Source of the DNA: Cyclobacteriaceae bacterium
GTDB lineage: Bacteria > Bacteroidota > Bacteroidia > Cytophagales > Cyclobacteriaceae
DNA length: 64,000 bases
Reading direction: 5' to 3'
Assembly: GCA_019638355.1 (NCBI GenBank)
Contig: JAHBTY010000006.1
Coordinates: 310,001-374,000 of the forward strand
This document shows, in pieces, positions 10,172 through 18,046 of this stretch. Under the pieces are notes generated by a model that was not told the origin of the DNA, searched no databases, and saw only the letters and a list, made by a program, of their open reading frames with translations. A program made the translations under genes and the position numbers. Each line of letters starts with the position of its first letter. Position 1 is the first letter of the stretch.

Positions 10172-10266
10172 TCACTGAGTAGTTATGCCACCGGGGGAAA
10201 ATTACGAATTCAATTTGCTATTTTAGATACTTTAATGAACTTAACCTTTGCAAAAATTTAATGCTT

Positions 10267-10671
10267 ATGAATTACTGGCTACTGAAAACTGAACCTGATA
10301 CTTTTTCGTGGGATGATCTGGCACGCGATAAAAAAGCAGTTTGGGATGGTGTGCGCAACTTTAAAGCAAGAAGTAATATGAAAGCTATGAAAAAAGGCGA
10401 TTGGGCATTTGTATATCATACAGGTGATGAAAAATCGGTGGTAGGAATAGCAGAGGTAGTGCGGGAAGCATATCCTGAACCAAACGATACTGATTGGGTA
10501 GCAGTAGATTTAAAACCTGTTCGCAAGCTTACGTTTCCGGTTGCATTATCGGTTGTAAAAGCTGACAAAACGCTTGGTGAAATGGTGTTGGTAAAAGTAG
10601 CCCGTCTTTCAGTACAGCCCGTAAAAAAAGAAGAGTTTGATAGAATAATTGACCTGAGCGAAAAACAATGA
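10267..10671 (+). CDS. EVE domain-containing protein
   Basis: The product of about 134 residues is a whole EVE domain: MNYWLLKTEPDTFSWDDL, then the conserved WDGVRNFKARSNMKAMKKGDWAFVYHTG and VVGIAEVVREAYPEP. EVE domains belong to the PUA/YTH-like fold and bind modified bases in DNA or RNA. In bacteria they occur alone or with modification-dependent restriction systems; none is seen nearby. The ATG at 10267 begins exactly at the family start; an in-frame ATG at 10261 is possible. The stop overlaps the start of the next gene by 4 nt (ATGA), so the two are co-translated. Confidence 0.9.
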   Translation: MNYWLLKTEPDTFSWDDLARDKKAVWDGVRNFKARSNMKAMKKGDWAFVYHTGDEKSVVGIAEVVREAYPEPNDTDWVAVDLKPVRKLTFPVALSVVKADKTLGEMVLVKVARLSVQPVKKEEFDRIIDLSEKQ

Positions 10672-12227
10672 TGCTAAAGCGATTGTTTTTATTGATAAGT
10701 ATTTGGTTTTGTTCGGTGAAACTTTTTTCGCAGGTACAAACAGCCCGGTTTGAACGCGAACACAAAAATAGCGACAATGATTATGTTGTTATCTCCCTGC
10801 AGCAAGAAGGCCTGGCACTCATTCGCGATAAAGACAAATTTAAAGAAGGCAAAAAATTGTGGGAAGTTATTCGCATTGATACCACCCTGCACGAAGTTTG
10901 GATGCAGGAAATGGAAATTGAAAACCGGCTGCGCCTGGTAGGCTACGATTATCGCGATAACCAGATTTATTTACTATTTCGAGAAGGCGACCATGAAGCC
11001 AGTAACCTTACGCTGTTCACCATCCATACACAAACGCAGGTAGTTGGCCGCTACTCCATTAAGCAGGAGATAACATTTAAAATTACACACTTCAGTGCAT
11101 TGGATAAGGTAGCCGTACTGGGCGGATACGTCTCGAACGAGCCAGCCATTTTACTGCACGATCTTCACGCAGAAAAAACCAAGTTAGTACCGGGGTTCTT
11201 TGTCAGCAATGCCGAATTGCTGGACTTGCGGGTAAACACCAATAATACCTTTAATGCCCTTATCATGGATAGGAGCAACAAGCAACAAAAAAAATTAATA
11301 CTTAAAACATTTGATGCCACCGGTGCACTCTTGTTGGAAGATGAAATGGAGATTGAAAACGATTATACCATCTTATCCGGTATTACCAGCACACTAATTA
11401 ATGACGAACTGCTGGTTGCCGGCACCTGGACGGTTGGTAACTCCAAACAGGCCAGCGGCATTTTTACAACCCTTATTGATCCATTTTCGCAACAAGCTTT
11501 AAATTTCATCGACTTTGGTAGGTTAAACCATTTTTTGGATTACTTAAGCCCTAAACGAGCCAGTAAGATCAAATCCCGTTCGGTTGAAGCTGCACGTACC
11601 GGTACAAAACCCGACTTTAAAACGTATGCGGTGCCTATGCGCCTGGAAGAACAGGCCGGAGGTTTTTGCCTACTGGTTGAAGTTTATCAGCCGGCTACTA
11701 ATTTTAGCCCCTATCCCTACTATGGTAATTTTGGACCACCCATGTATGCTTATTCGCCATATGGGTATAATCCTTTCATGAATCGCTACTATAATTCTCC
11801 CTATCAATACAATCAACCTGTACCAGCCGATTCAAAAATGCTTCATACCTCCTTAACCATTTTAGATGCAGGTGGTAAGCCCAGGCGCGATTTTGGTTTA
11901 AAACTTGGCGAATTAAAAACCAGCTCGCTGGAACAAACATCTGATTTTATTTTCTACAAGAACGAGGTAGCGCTGGCATTTAAAAAAGAAAAAGAAATCC
12001 GATTACTTAAAAGTTTAGGCGATGAAGTTGAATTAGATACTGTTGCGACACAACTCAATAACCCTACTGAAACCATACGCCACGAATCAACTACCGCCAG
12101 CTACATTCGCAATTGGTATAAAAATGTATTTTATGTGTCGGGTTATCAAACCCTGCGCGATACTACGAAAGGCGCGCTGGAAGCAGGGCGGCAAGTTTTT
12201 TACATTCATAAAGTTGAGATTCGGTAA
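10668..12227 (+). CDS. Secreted protein of unknown function, paralogue A of a tandem pair
   Basis: The 519-residue protein has a signal peptide (about residues 1-22, ending KLFSQ). I do not recognise a named domain. Its central part (AILLHDLHAEKTKLVPGFF; then SGIFTTLIDPFSQQALNFIDFG) aligns by eye with the next gene, in the same order and at the same spacing. A Tyr/Pro/Asn-rich, low-complexity segment lies near residues 345-385 (YPYYGNFGPPMYAYSPYGYNP). The many beta-strand-like stretches suggest a beta-propeller-like or surface protein, but this is inference. It starts in ATGA overlap with the EVE gene; an ATG three bases later is equivalent. Confidence 0.75.
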   Translation: MMLKRLFLLISIWFCSVKLFSQVQTARFEREHKNSDNDYVVISLQQEGLALIRDKDKFKEGKKLWEVIRIDTTLHEVWMQEMEIENRLRLVGYDYRDNQIYLLFREGDHEASNLTLFTIHTQTQVVGRYSIKQEITFKITHFSALDKVAVLGGYVSNEPAILLHDLHAEKTKLVPGFFVSNAELLDLRVNTNNTFNALIMDRSNKQQKKLILKTFDATGALLLEDEMEIENDYTILSGITSTLINDELLVAGTWTVGNSKQASGIFTTLIDPFSQQALNFIDFGRLNHFLDYLSPKRASKIKSRSVEAARTGTKPDFKTYAVPMRLEEQAGGFCLLVEVYQPATNFSPYPYYGNFGPPMYAYSPYGYNPFMNRYYNSPYQYNQPVPADSKMLHTSLTILDAGGKPRRDFGLKLGELKTSSLEQTSDFIFYKNEVALAFKKEKEIRLLKSLGDEVELDTVATQLNNPTETIRHESTTASYIRNWYKNVFYVSGYQTLRDTTKGALEAGRQVFYIHKVEIR

Positions 12228-13710
12228 AACCATAGTATTGATACTGATAAGTTTATCAGCTATTGCCCAGGTAGAGCAGTTAAGCCGGTTTGAGTTGGTT
12301 TTAAGCCAGGCCGATGATAACGAAAACTTTCAGGTTGCTTCGCTGGAAGAAGACGGATTGCTCATTTACAGAAAAGTAGAAATTAACAATGAAGACCAAT
12401 TACACTTAATTAAGGTAGATACTTCGTTGCAACAGTCGTGGCAAGGTTACATTGGTCTTGCTAAAAACCTGACCATAGCACACATCCGCCTGCACGACCA
12501 GGTCGTGTACACATTGTTCAAATCATCCGGCTTTATTAGTGGTAATTTTCAATTATTAGCAACCAGTGTAAGCAATGGCAATTACCATATTTATACCATA
12601 CAAAATTTAATTCCGTTTAATCCAACCGAGTTAGTAATAACCGATAAAGGGGCCTTGTTGGGTGGTTACTTTAATTACCGGCCGCTCGTTTTATTCTTCG
12701 ATTTTACAACTACCCGCGCACGCGTGTTGCCCAGATTTTTTAATGAACCCGGAGAGCTAAATCAAATTAAGAAAAATACAGATGGTACAATAGACGTAGT
12801 GGTTTGCTCAAAAAACTATGAGCGTAAAAAAAGTTTATGGATTCGTAATTACAGTGCGGGTGGCGATTTAATTAAAACTACTGTGTTAGAACCCGAAGAT
12901 AATAAACATCTAATCTTTGGCCGATCGGCAAAAATGCCGAACAACGAGCAAGTAGTTGCCGGGGTATATGGCAGCCGCGATTCAGAATACTCACGTGGAA
13001 TTTTTGTAGCCGAAGTTAACCCGGCCGGAGAATACAAAATCACCTATTACAACTTTGGCGATTTACAGAATTTTTTCAGTTACATGAAAGCTAACCGCGA
13101 GCGCAGAACAAAAGAACGAATTGAACGCAGAAAAATTAAAGGAAAAAAAATCAGGTTCAGCTATCGATTTATGGTGCACGAAGTTGTGCCCTACGGCAAT
13201 CAGTACCTCATGTTAGGCGAAGCATTCTATCCCCGCTATACCTATATGAGCCGCGATGGCAGTTTTGGCTATTACGGTAACCCGATGTTTCGAAGCGACC
13301 GGATTTTTGATGGCTACCAATACACCCATGCTGTTATAATTGGGTTTGACGAATCGGGAAAATTAATTTGGGATAACAGTTTTGAGATAAACGATGTAAA
13401 AACCTTCGAATTACAACAATTTGTAAAGATTGCACCCGATCAGGATCGTATTACCTTGCTTTACCTGCACAACAACCTGATCCGATCTAAAACAATACAA
13501 GGAAATCAGGTATTAGAAGGCAAATCAACCGACCCTATGAAAGCCCGGTTTGACTTTGATGTGGTAAAAGAACGCGATACCGAAAAAAGTAAGTTAGATT
13601 ATTGGTATCCCAACCATTTTTTTGCATCCGGCATTCAAGTGGTACGAAACCAAAACCGCGAATCGGCCTTTCGTAAAGTGTTTTTTATCAACAAACTAAA
13701 ATATCAATAG
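12214..13710 (+). CDS. Secreted protein of unknown function, paralogue B of a tandem pair
   Basis: The likely start is TTG at 12214, which gives a clean signal peptide (RFGKTIVLILISLSAIAQ) and a 14-nt overlap with the end of paralogue A. The longer open frame back to 12043 lies inside the upstream gene and encodes no secretion signal at its end. Shared landmarks with paralogue A are VLFFDFTTTRARVLPRFF, SRGIFVAEVNP followed by YYNFGDLQNFFSY, and a C-terminal WYPNHFFASGIQVVRN...FRKVFFINK. A basic run RERRTKERIERRKIKGKK replaces the equivalent of ASKIKSR in A. The function is unknown. The pair probably arose by tandem duplication. Confidence 0.75.
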   Translation: MRFGKTIVLILISLSAIAQVEQLSRFELVLSQADDNENFQVASLEEDGLLIYRKVEINNEDQLHLIKVDTSLQQSWQGYIGLAKNLTIAHIRLHDQVVYTLFKSSGFISGNFQLLATSVSNGNYHIYTIQNLIPFNPTELVITDKGALLGGYFNYRPLVLFFDFTTTRARVLPRFFNEPGELNQIKKNTDGTIDVVVCSKNYERKKSLWIRNYSAGGDLIKTTVLEPEDNKHLIFGRSAKMPNNEQVVAGVYGSRDSEYSRGIFVAEVNPAGEYKITYYNFGDLQNFFSYMKANRERRTKERIERRKIKGKKIRFSYRFMVHEVVPYGNQYLMLGEAFYPRYTYMSRDGSFGYYGNPMFRSDRIFDGYQYTHAVIIGFDESGKLIWDNSFEINDVKTFELQQFVKIAPDQDRITLLYLHNNLIRSKTIQGNQVLEGKSTDPMKARFDFDVVKERDTEKSKLDYWYPNHFFASGIQVVRNQNRESAFRKVFFINKLKYQ

Positions 13711-13737
13711 CCGTAGTTTTTGTATTTTCGCGCAGGC

Positions 13738-14283
13738 ATGCAGAAAAAACTCATCCTCGATTCAGACCTGCTCGATATTACCCTAAGCCGTTTGTGCGAG
13801 CAATTAATCGAAAATCATGGCAGTTTTGAAGAAAGTGTAATTCTGGGCTTGCAGCCGCGCGGCATTTTTCTGGCCGAACTTATTCAACAAAAAATCAGAA
13901 CCCTTGCTAAAAAAGAAGTACCGCTGGGCTACCTCGATGCTACATTTTACCGTGATGACTTTCGCAGGCGCGATACACCCGCCAAAGCCAGCGAAACCCG
14001 CGTATCCTTTGTAATTGAAGGCAAACGTGTAATCCTGGTGGACGATGTATTGTTTACGGGCCGCACGGTGCGGGCTGCCTTAGATGCTATGATTGCCTTC
14101 GGCCGCCCGGAAAAAGTAGAACTGCTGGTATTAGTTGACAGAACCCACACACGCGATATTCCCATTGCTGCCGACTATGTGGGCAAATACGTAAACACCC
14201 TTGAATCGCAGCGGGTGTTAGTGGAGTTGGTAGCACAAGGTTATAAACAAAACAGAATTTGGTTAATCAACAATAAGGTATAA
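13738..14283 (+). CDS. pyrR: PyrR-like bifunctional pyrimidine regulator / uracil phosphoribosyltransferase
   Basis: The protein is 181 residues from the ATG at 13738; the in-frame TTG at 13720 would add six residues with no counterpart in the family. The PRPP-binding motif of type I phosphoribosyltransferases is VILVDDVLFTGRTVRAA. The GLQPRGIFLAE loop and YLDATFYRDDFRRRD are typical of PyrR. In Bacillus PyrR binds pyr mRNA and also has UPRTase activity. No PyrR-type anti-antiterminator RNA is apparent here, so its regulatory role in this organism is uncertain. A TATTTTCG box at 13723-13730 resembles a -7 element but has no -33 partner. It lies 3 nt before pyrB. Confidence 0.9.
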   Translation: MQKKLILDSDLLDITLSRLCEQLIENHGSFEESVILGLQPRGIFLAELIQQKIRTLAKKEVPLGYLDATFYRDDFRRRDTPAKASETRVSFVIEGKRVILVDDVLFTGRTVRAALDAMIAFGRPEKVELLVLVDRTHTRDIPIAADYVGKYVNTLESQRVLVELVAQGYKQNRIWLINNKV

Positions 14284-14286
14284 ACA

Positions 14287-15213
14287 ATGTCCTCACTCAG
14301 TCAACGCCACCTGCTTGGAATAAAGAACATCACCGCCAAGGACATTGAACTGATTTTTGAAACTGCCGATACTTTTAAACAAGTAATTAACCGCCCCATT
14401 AAGAAAGTACCCTCCTTGCGGGATGTTACCATCGCCAACATCTTTTTCGAGAATTCCACCCGCACCCGGCTTTCGTTTGAGTTAGCCGAAAAGCGCCTTT
14501 CGGCTGATGTAGTAAATTTCTCGGCATCAAACAGCTCCGTTAAGAAAGGTGAAACGTTGTTGGATACCGTACACAACATTCTAGCCATGAAGGTGGACAT
14601 GGTAGTAATGCGCCATGCCAGTGTTGGGGCTCCGCATTTTCTATCGCGCCACATCAAAGCCAATATTGTAAATGCCGGAGATGGAACACACGAACACCCC
14701 ACACAAGCATTGCTCGATACCTTCTCTATTCGTGAAAAACTGGGCGATGTACAAGGAAAGAAAGTGGCCATTATTGGTGATATCCTCCACTCGCGCGTAG
14801 CCCTATCCAACATTTTTGCGCTTCAAAAATTAGGAGCGAAAGTAATGGTGTGTGGCCCGCCTACCTTGCTACCGAAGTTTATTGGCTCGCTGGGTGTACA
14901 GGTTGAGTTAGACGTAAAAAAAGCATTGGAATGGTGCGATGTAGCCAATGTGTTGCGCATTCAATTAGAGCGGCAACAAATCAAATACTTTCCTTCCTTA
15001 CGGGAATATTCCTTGTATTACGGTATCACCAAAAAAATGCTTGATAATCTGAAAAAGCAAATAGTAATTATGCATCCGGGCCCCATAAATCGCGGGGTTG
15101 AACTAAGCAGCGATGCCGCTGACTCCGCACATTCAATTATTTTAGATCAAGTAGAAAACGGAGTGGCCGTGCGAATGGCCGTGCTTTATCTACTTGCCGG
15201 TGCTACCGCTTGA
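14287..15213 (+). CDS. pyrB: Aspartate carbamoyltransferase catalytic subunit
   Basis: This 308-residue enzyme condenses carbamoyl phosphate and aspartate in the cytoplasm, the committed step of pyrimidine synthesis. Visible signatures are the carbamoyl-phosphate site FENSTRTRLSFE, the 80s-loop equivalent SSVKKGETLLDT, HPTQALLDTF, and the C-terminal HPGPINRGVEL. The length is normal. No regulatory-subunit gene (pyrI) is adjacent, so a class without PyrI is likely. It is co-transcribed with pyrR (3-nt gap) and is followed by a perfect 20-bp palindrome. Confidence 0.97.
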   Translation: MSSLSQRHLLGIKNITAKDIELIFETADTFKQVINRPIKKVPSLRDVTIANIFFENSTRTRLSFELAEKRLSADVVNFSASNSSVKKGETLLDTVHNILAMKVDMVVMRHASVGAPHFLSRHIKANIVNAGDGTHEHPTQALLDTFSIREKLGDVQGKKVAIIGDILHSRVALSNIFALQKLGAKVMVCGPPTLLPKFIGSLGVQVELDVKKALEWCDVANVLRIQLERQQIKYFPSLREYSLYYGITKKMLDNLKKQIVIMHPGPINRGVELSSDAADSAHSIILDQVENGVAVRMAVLYLLAGATA

Positions 15214-15217
15214 TTTT

Positions 15218-15267
15218 ATAGACCTTCCAGGTTTTTATTCCTTGTATTAAAAACCTGGAAGGTCTAT
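15218..15267. repeat. Perfect 20-bp inverted repeat after pyrB
   Basis: The left arm 15218-15237 (ATAGACCTTCCAGGTTTTTA) and right arm 15248-15267 are exact reverse complements around a 10-nt loop. The stem begins 4 nt after the pyrB stop, so the RNA would fold into a very stable hairpin. There is no U-run after the right arm, so it is not a textbook intrinsic terminator, although T and A runs lie inside the arms. Palindromes with a GACCTTCCAGGTTT core may be a dispersed family; that needs a genome-wide search. Confidence 0.7.
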
Positions 15268-15320
15268 TGTCAAGTTCACCATTTTAACAAGATGCTAACT
15301 CCTGTTAGCCTGTTAATTTG

Positions 15321-15328
15321 TACTTTTG
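15321..15328 (+). promoter_or_regulatory. Putative -7 box of the cystathionine-beta-synthase-like gene
   Basis: TACTTTTG matches the Bacteroidota -7 consensus TAnnTTTG exactly and sits 23 nt before the ATG at 15351. No good TTTG is found 19-21 nt upstream, so confidence is limited. Confidence 0.35.
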
Positions 15329-15350
15329 CCGCTGCATCAATACAACTTTT

Positions 15351-16721
15351 ATGATTTACAATTCAATTATTGAAACCATTGGTAACACACCCATGGTACG
15401 CCTGAACAAAGTAGTAAAAGGAATTGCCGGCACCGTGTTGGCCAAAGTGGAATATTTCAATCCGGGAAATTCTACCAAAGACCGGATGGCGCTTAAAATG
15501 ATTGAAGATGCAGAGAAAGCAGGCCTGCTAAAACCTGGTGGAACAATTATAGAAGGCACCAGCGGTAACACCGGTATGGGGCTTGCACTTACTGCCGTAG
15601 CAAAAGGTTATAAATGCATATTCACCATGGCAGATAAACAATCGCAGGAAAAAATTAACATTCTGCGGGCAGTAGGTGCCGAAGTAATTGTTTGTCCTAC
15701 CAATGTAGAACCGGAAGATCCGCGCTCTTATTATTCAGTAGCCCGTAAACTCAACAAAGAAATTCCCAACTCTATTTATCCCAATCAATACGATAATCCG
15801 TCTAACGCGAAAGCACACTTTGAAACCACTGGCCCCGAAATCTGGACACAAACAGCAGGGAAGATTACACACTATGTAGCAACAGTAGGAACCGGTGGCT
15901 CTATGTGCGGCACGGCCCGCTATCTCAAACAACAAAATCCGAAACTGATTGCAGTTGGTATTGATACGTATGGATCGGTATTTAAAAAATACAAGGAGAC
16001 GGGCATTTTCGATAAAAATGAAATTTATCCGTACCTCACCGAAGGTTTTGGTGAAGACATTTTACCCAAAAACGTGGACTTCGATGCAATTGATTTGTTT
16101 ATAAAAGTTACCGATAAAGATGGCGCCATTGCTGCCCGCAGGTTAGCCCGCGAAGAAGGTTTGTTCGTTGGGTGGAGCAGCGGCTCGGCTCTGCACGGTG
16201 CCCTGGAATATGCCAAGGACAATCTGAAGAAAGATGATGTAATGGTAATTCTGTTGCCCGATCATGGCACGCGCTACCTCAATAAAGTTTATAACGACAT
16301 GTGGATGAAAGACCATGGCTTCCTGGAAGAACGGGCCTATGGAACTGCCCGCGAAATTATTCGCAGGCGTAATGGAAAAGATACCTTGCTTACAGTAAGT
16401 ATTAAATCAAGCATTGGCGAAGCCATCCGCATTATGAATACCGAAGGTGTGGATCAGATGCCCGTACTGGAGGGCGATGAATTTGTAGGAAGTGTTACTA
16501 CGGCCTCATTAATAGAGAAGATCATTCAAGATCCCACTATTAAAGATAAAGCTGTGGGGGAAATTATGGATAAGCCCATGCAGGTAGTGGCATTGGACAG
16601 CACCCTGGATGTACTCACTTCTATGCTGAACAAAAACAACAAAGCATTGTTGGTGCGCGATGAGCAGGAGAAAGCACACATTATTACTCAGCATGACATT
16701 TTAAAAGCAATGACGATGTAG
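15351..16721 (+). CDS. Pyridoxal-phosphate cystathionine beta-synthase / cysteine synthase with C-terminal CBS pair
   Basis: The 456-residue protein has a fold-type II PLP domain at about 1-320. The Schiff-base lysine is Lys43 in NPGNSTKDRMA, the substrate-carboxylate loop is EGTSGNTGMG, and the phosphate loop is VGTGGSM. Residues of about 335-456 carry two CBS motifs (IGEAIRIMNTEGVDQMPVL and DVLTSMLNKNNKALLVRD) that may bind an adenosyl ligand. This architecture fits cystathionine beta-synthase, which joins serine and homocysteine. O-acetylserine sulfhydrylase activity cannot be excluded from sequence. ATG at 15351 is chosen over a TTG at 15318. A strong hairpin terminator follows directly. 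Confidence 0.9.
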   Translation: MIYNSIIETIGNTPMVRLNKVVKGIAGTVLAKVEYFNPGNSTKDRMALKMIEDAEKAGLLKPGGTIIEGTSGNTGMGLALTAVAKGYKCIFTMADKQSQEKINILRAVGAEVIVCPTNVEPEDPRSYYSVARKLNKEIPNSIYPNQYDNPSNAKAHFETTGPEIWTQTAGKITHYVATVGTGGSMCGTARYLKQQNPKLIAVGIDTYGSVFKKYKETGIFDKNEIYPYLTEGFGEDILPKNVDFDAIDLFIKVTDKDGAIAARRLAREEGLFVGWSSGSALHGALEYAKDNLKKDDVMVILLPDHGTRYLNKVYNDMWMKDHGFLEERAYGTAREIIRRRNGKDTLLTVSIKSSIGEAIRIMNTEGVDQMPVLEGDEFVGSVTTASLIEKIIQDPTIKDKAVGEIMDKPMQVVALDSTLDVLTSMLNKNNKALLVRDEQEKAHIITQHDILKAMTM

Positions 16722-16725
16722 TATA

Positions 16726-16760
16726 AAAAGAAAGCCTCAATTTACTTGAGGCTTTCTTTT
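16726..16760. terminator. Bidirectional intrinsic terminator between convergent genes
   Basis: AAAAGAAAGCCTCAA (16726-16740) and its exact complement (16746-16760) form a 15-bp stem with loop TTTAC. It has an A-rich left flank and a T-rich right flank, so it can end transcription of the plus-strand PLP gene and of the minus-strand OmpA-family gene at 16777. Confidence 0.9.
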
Positions 16761-16776
16761 TTACTGTAATATACCT

Positions 16777-17958
16777 TTACCGTTTGGTTATCTCTATCTC
16801 AATCCGGTCGTTGTACTGGCCTAATGTTCCGCCTTCCGGGTATAATGGAATTTTTCCACCCTCACCTTTAATATCAATGCGCGATGCTGCAATGCCCTGG
16901 CTTACCAGGTAAGCCTTAACAGTTGCGGCACGTTCGGTAGTAAGTTCCTTTGCTGAGAATTTACCAATCTTGTTTTTACCCGGTTCAAGAGCAAAAAAGT
17001 TGGTGCTGGACCCCAATATGGAACCCTCTTTATCCTGGTTGCCATTGCAATGGCCATGAATACGAATTTTATAACCGGTGGACTCTTTCATTAAATCAAC
17101 CAAACCATCCAACTCGTTTTGGGCGGCTGGCTCCAGAATGGCAGAGTTACGGAAAAAACGCACGTTGGTAAAATCAATGTAATCGCCACGTTTCACTTTA
17201 CTTACTTCAATGGGAATAATAGCTTCACCATCTGCTCCTGTTTCCGGGCTCGGCTCACGATAACTCAAAATTAAACTTACGGGTTGGTAACCGGGTGCTT
17301 GTGTAACCACTACATAATTGCCACGTGCATTCTTGGGTGCTTCTATATACACTAATTCATTTCCTTTAAACACCTGGTACCGGCTTGCATTCGTTGATTC
17401 CTGAATGTGTACCTCACCATTAACCAGTGTACCATCTGCTGTTTGCATTTTAAAAACAAATGGCTTGCCGGCAGGTTTCTTCACTTCCGGTTTTTGTTCA
17501 ACTGGCTTTTCTTCAATGGGCCTTTCAACAACCGGATCTACCTTTACAGGTTCCTCAATGGGCTTTTGTTCAATGGGTTTTATTTCTATTGGCTTGTCTT
17601 CAATTGGTTTTTGTTCTATGGGCTTTTGTTCAATTGCTTGCCCATCGCCTAATTGCCCTGTAAAAACCCAGGCATCCTTGTATTCCGATTCGGCCCGAAG
17701 TCGAATCAAAAACGCATACGCCTTACGCTTGTCAGTTGATTGAAGAAGATAGACGTAATTCCACTTCTTTACCGGATTAATTGCATACTGCGCATTAAAT
17801 CCCCTTTGATTAGCTTGGTTAGTGTACCGAACGGCATTATCAAGTTTGGCAAACACACCAATTACTACATAATAATTAGGTTCGGCTTGTGCGCTGGCCG
17901 AACTTGCGGCTCCGGTTACAACCATTATAAGTATGAGCCCACGTAAAGATTTAAGCAT
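16777..17958 (-). CDS. OmpA-family outer-membrane protein with SPOR-like N-terminus and Pro-Ile-Glu repeat linker
   Basis: The 393-residue protein has a signal peptide (1-24, ending SASAQ). A SPOR-like module (about 27-100: NYYVVIGVFAKLDNAVRYTNQAN, then WNYVYLLQS) follows. Then comes a linker of KPIE-type repeats (about 109-158), a small beta domain (about 165-245), and a C-terminal OmpA/MotB domain (FTNVRFFRNSAILEPAAQNELDGL, RIHGHCNGN, TTERAATVKAYLVSQGI, DRIEIEI). OmpA domains bind peptidoglycan, so the protein probably links the outer membrane and cell wall. The next gene encodes a paralogue with the same order of modules. Confidence 0.88.
   Translation of the reverse strand: MLKSLRGLILIMVVTGAASSASAQAEPNYYVVIGVFAKLDNAVRYTNQANQRGFNAQYAINPVKKWNYVYLLQSTDKRKAYAFLIRLRAESEYKDAWVFTGQLGDGQAIEQKPIEQKPIEDKPIEIKPIEQKPIEEPVKVDPVVERPIEEKPVEQKPEVKKPAGKPFVFKMQTADGTLVNGEVHIQESTNASRYQVFKGNELVYIEAPKNARGNYVVVTQAPGYQPVSLILSYREPSPETGADGEAIIPIEVSKVKRGDYIDFTNVRFFRNSAILEPAAQNELDGLVDLMKESTGYKIRIHGHCNGNQDKEGSILGSSTNFFALEPGKNKIGKFSAKELTTERAATVKAYLVSQGIAASRIDIKGEGGKIPLYPEGGTLGQYNDRIEIEITKR
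17485..17634 (-). repeat. In-frame tandem repeat encoding Pro-Ile-Glu-x-Lys units
   Basis: Within the OmpA-family gene, codons 109-158 encode near-periodic 5-residue units (IEQKP, IEDKP, IEIKP, IEEKP). The period is 15 nt, and the units diverge towards the 3' end. The repeat also creates Ser/Phe/Gly-rich phantom frames on the other strand. Such repeats can change length by slippage. Confidence 0.8.
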
Positions 17959-18046
17959 ACGTACTGAAGGTTTGGAATAGTTTCCAAGTTAATAATTTAT
18001 GCAACTAAACCGCAAATTTTGACATTTTGTGGAGCCTAAACAGGCC

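Noticed and set aside
12043-12213. Longer N-terminus for paralogue B
   Set aside because: It lies wholly inside paralogue A, and the signal peptide would then be internal; TTG at 12214 explains the data better.
15268-15350. Possible SAM-type riboswitch before the cystathionine-beta-synthase gene
   Set aside because: The leader is too short and no conserved riboswitch core is present; only a -7 box is seen.
17405-17743. Three plus-strand ORFs with periodic Ser/Phe/Gly-rich sequence
   Set aside because: They are antisense frames of the KPIE repeat in the OmpA-family gene; the periodicity comes from the repeat.
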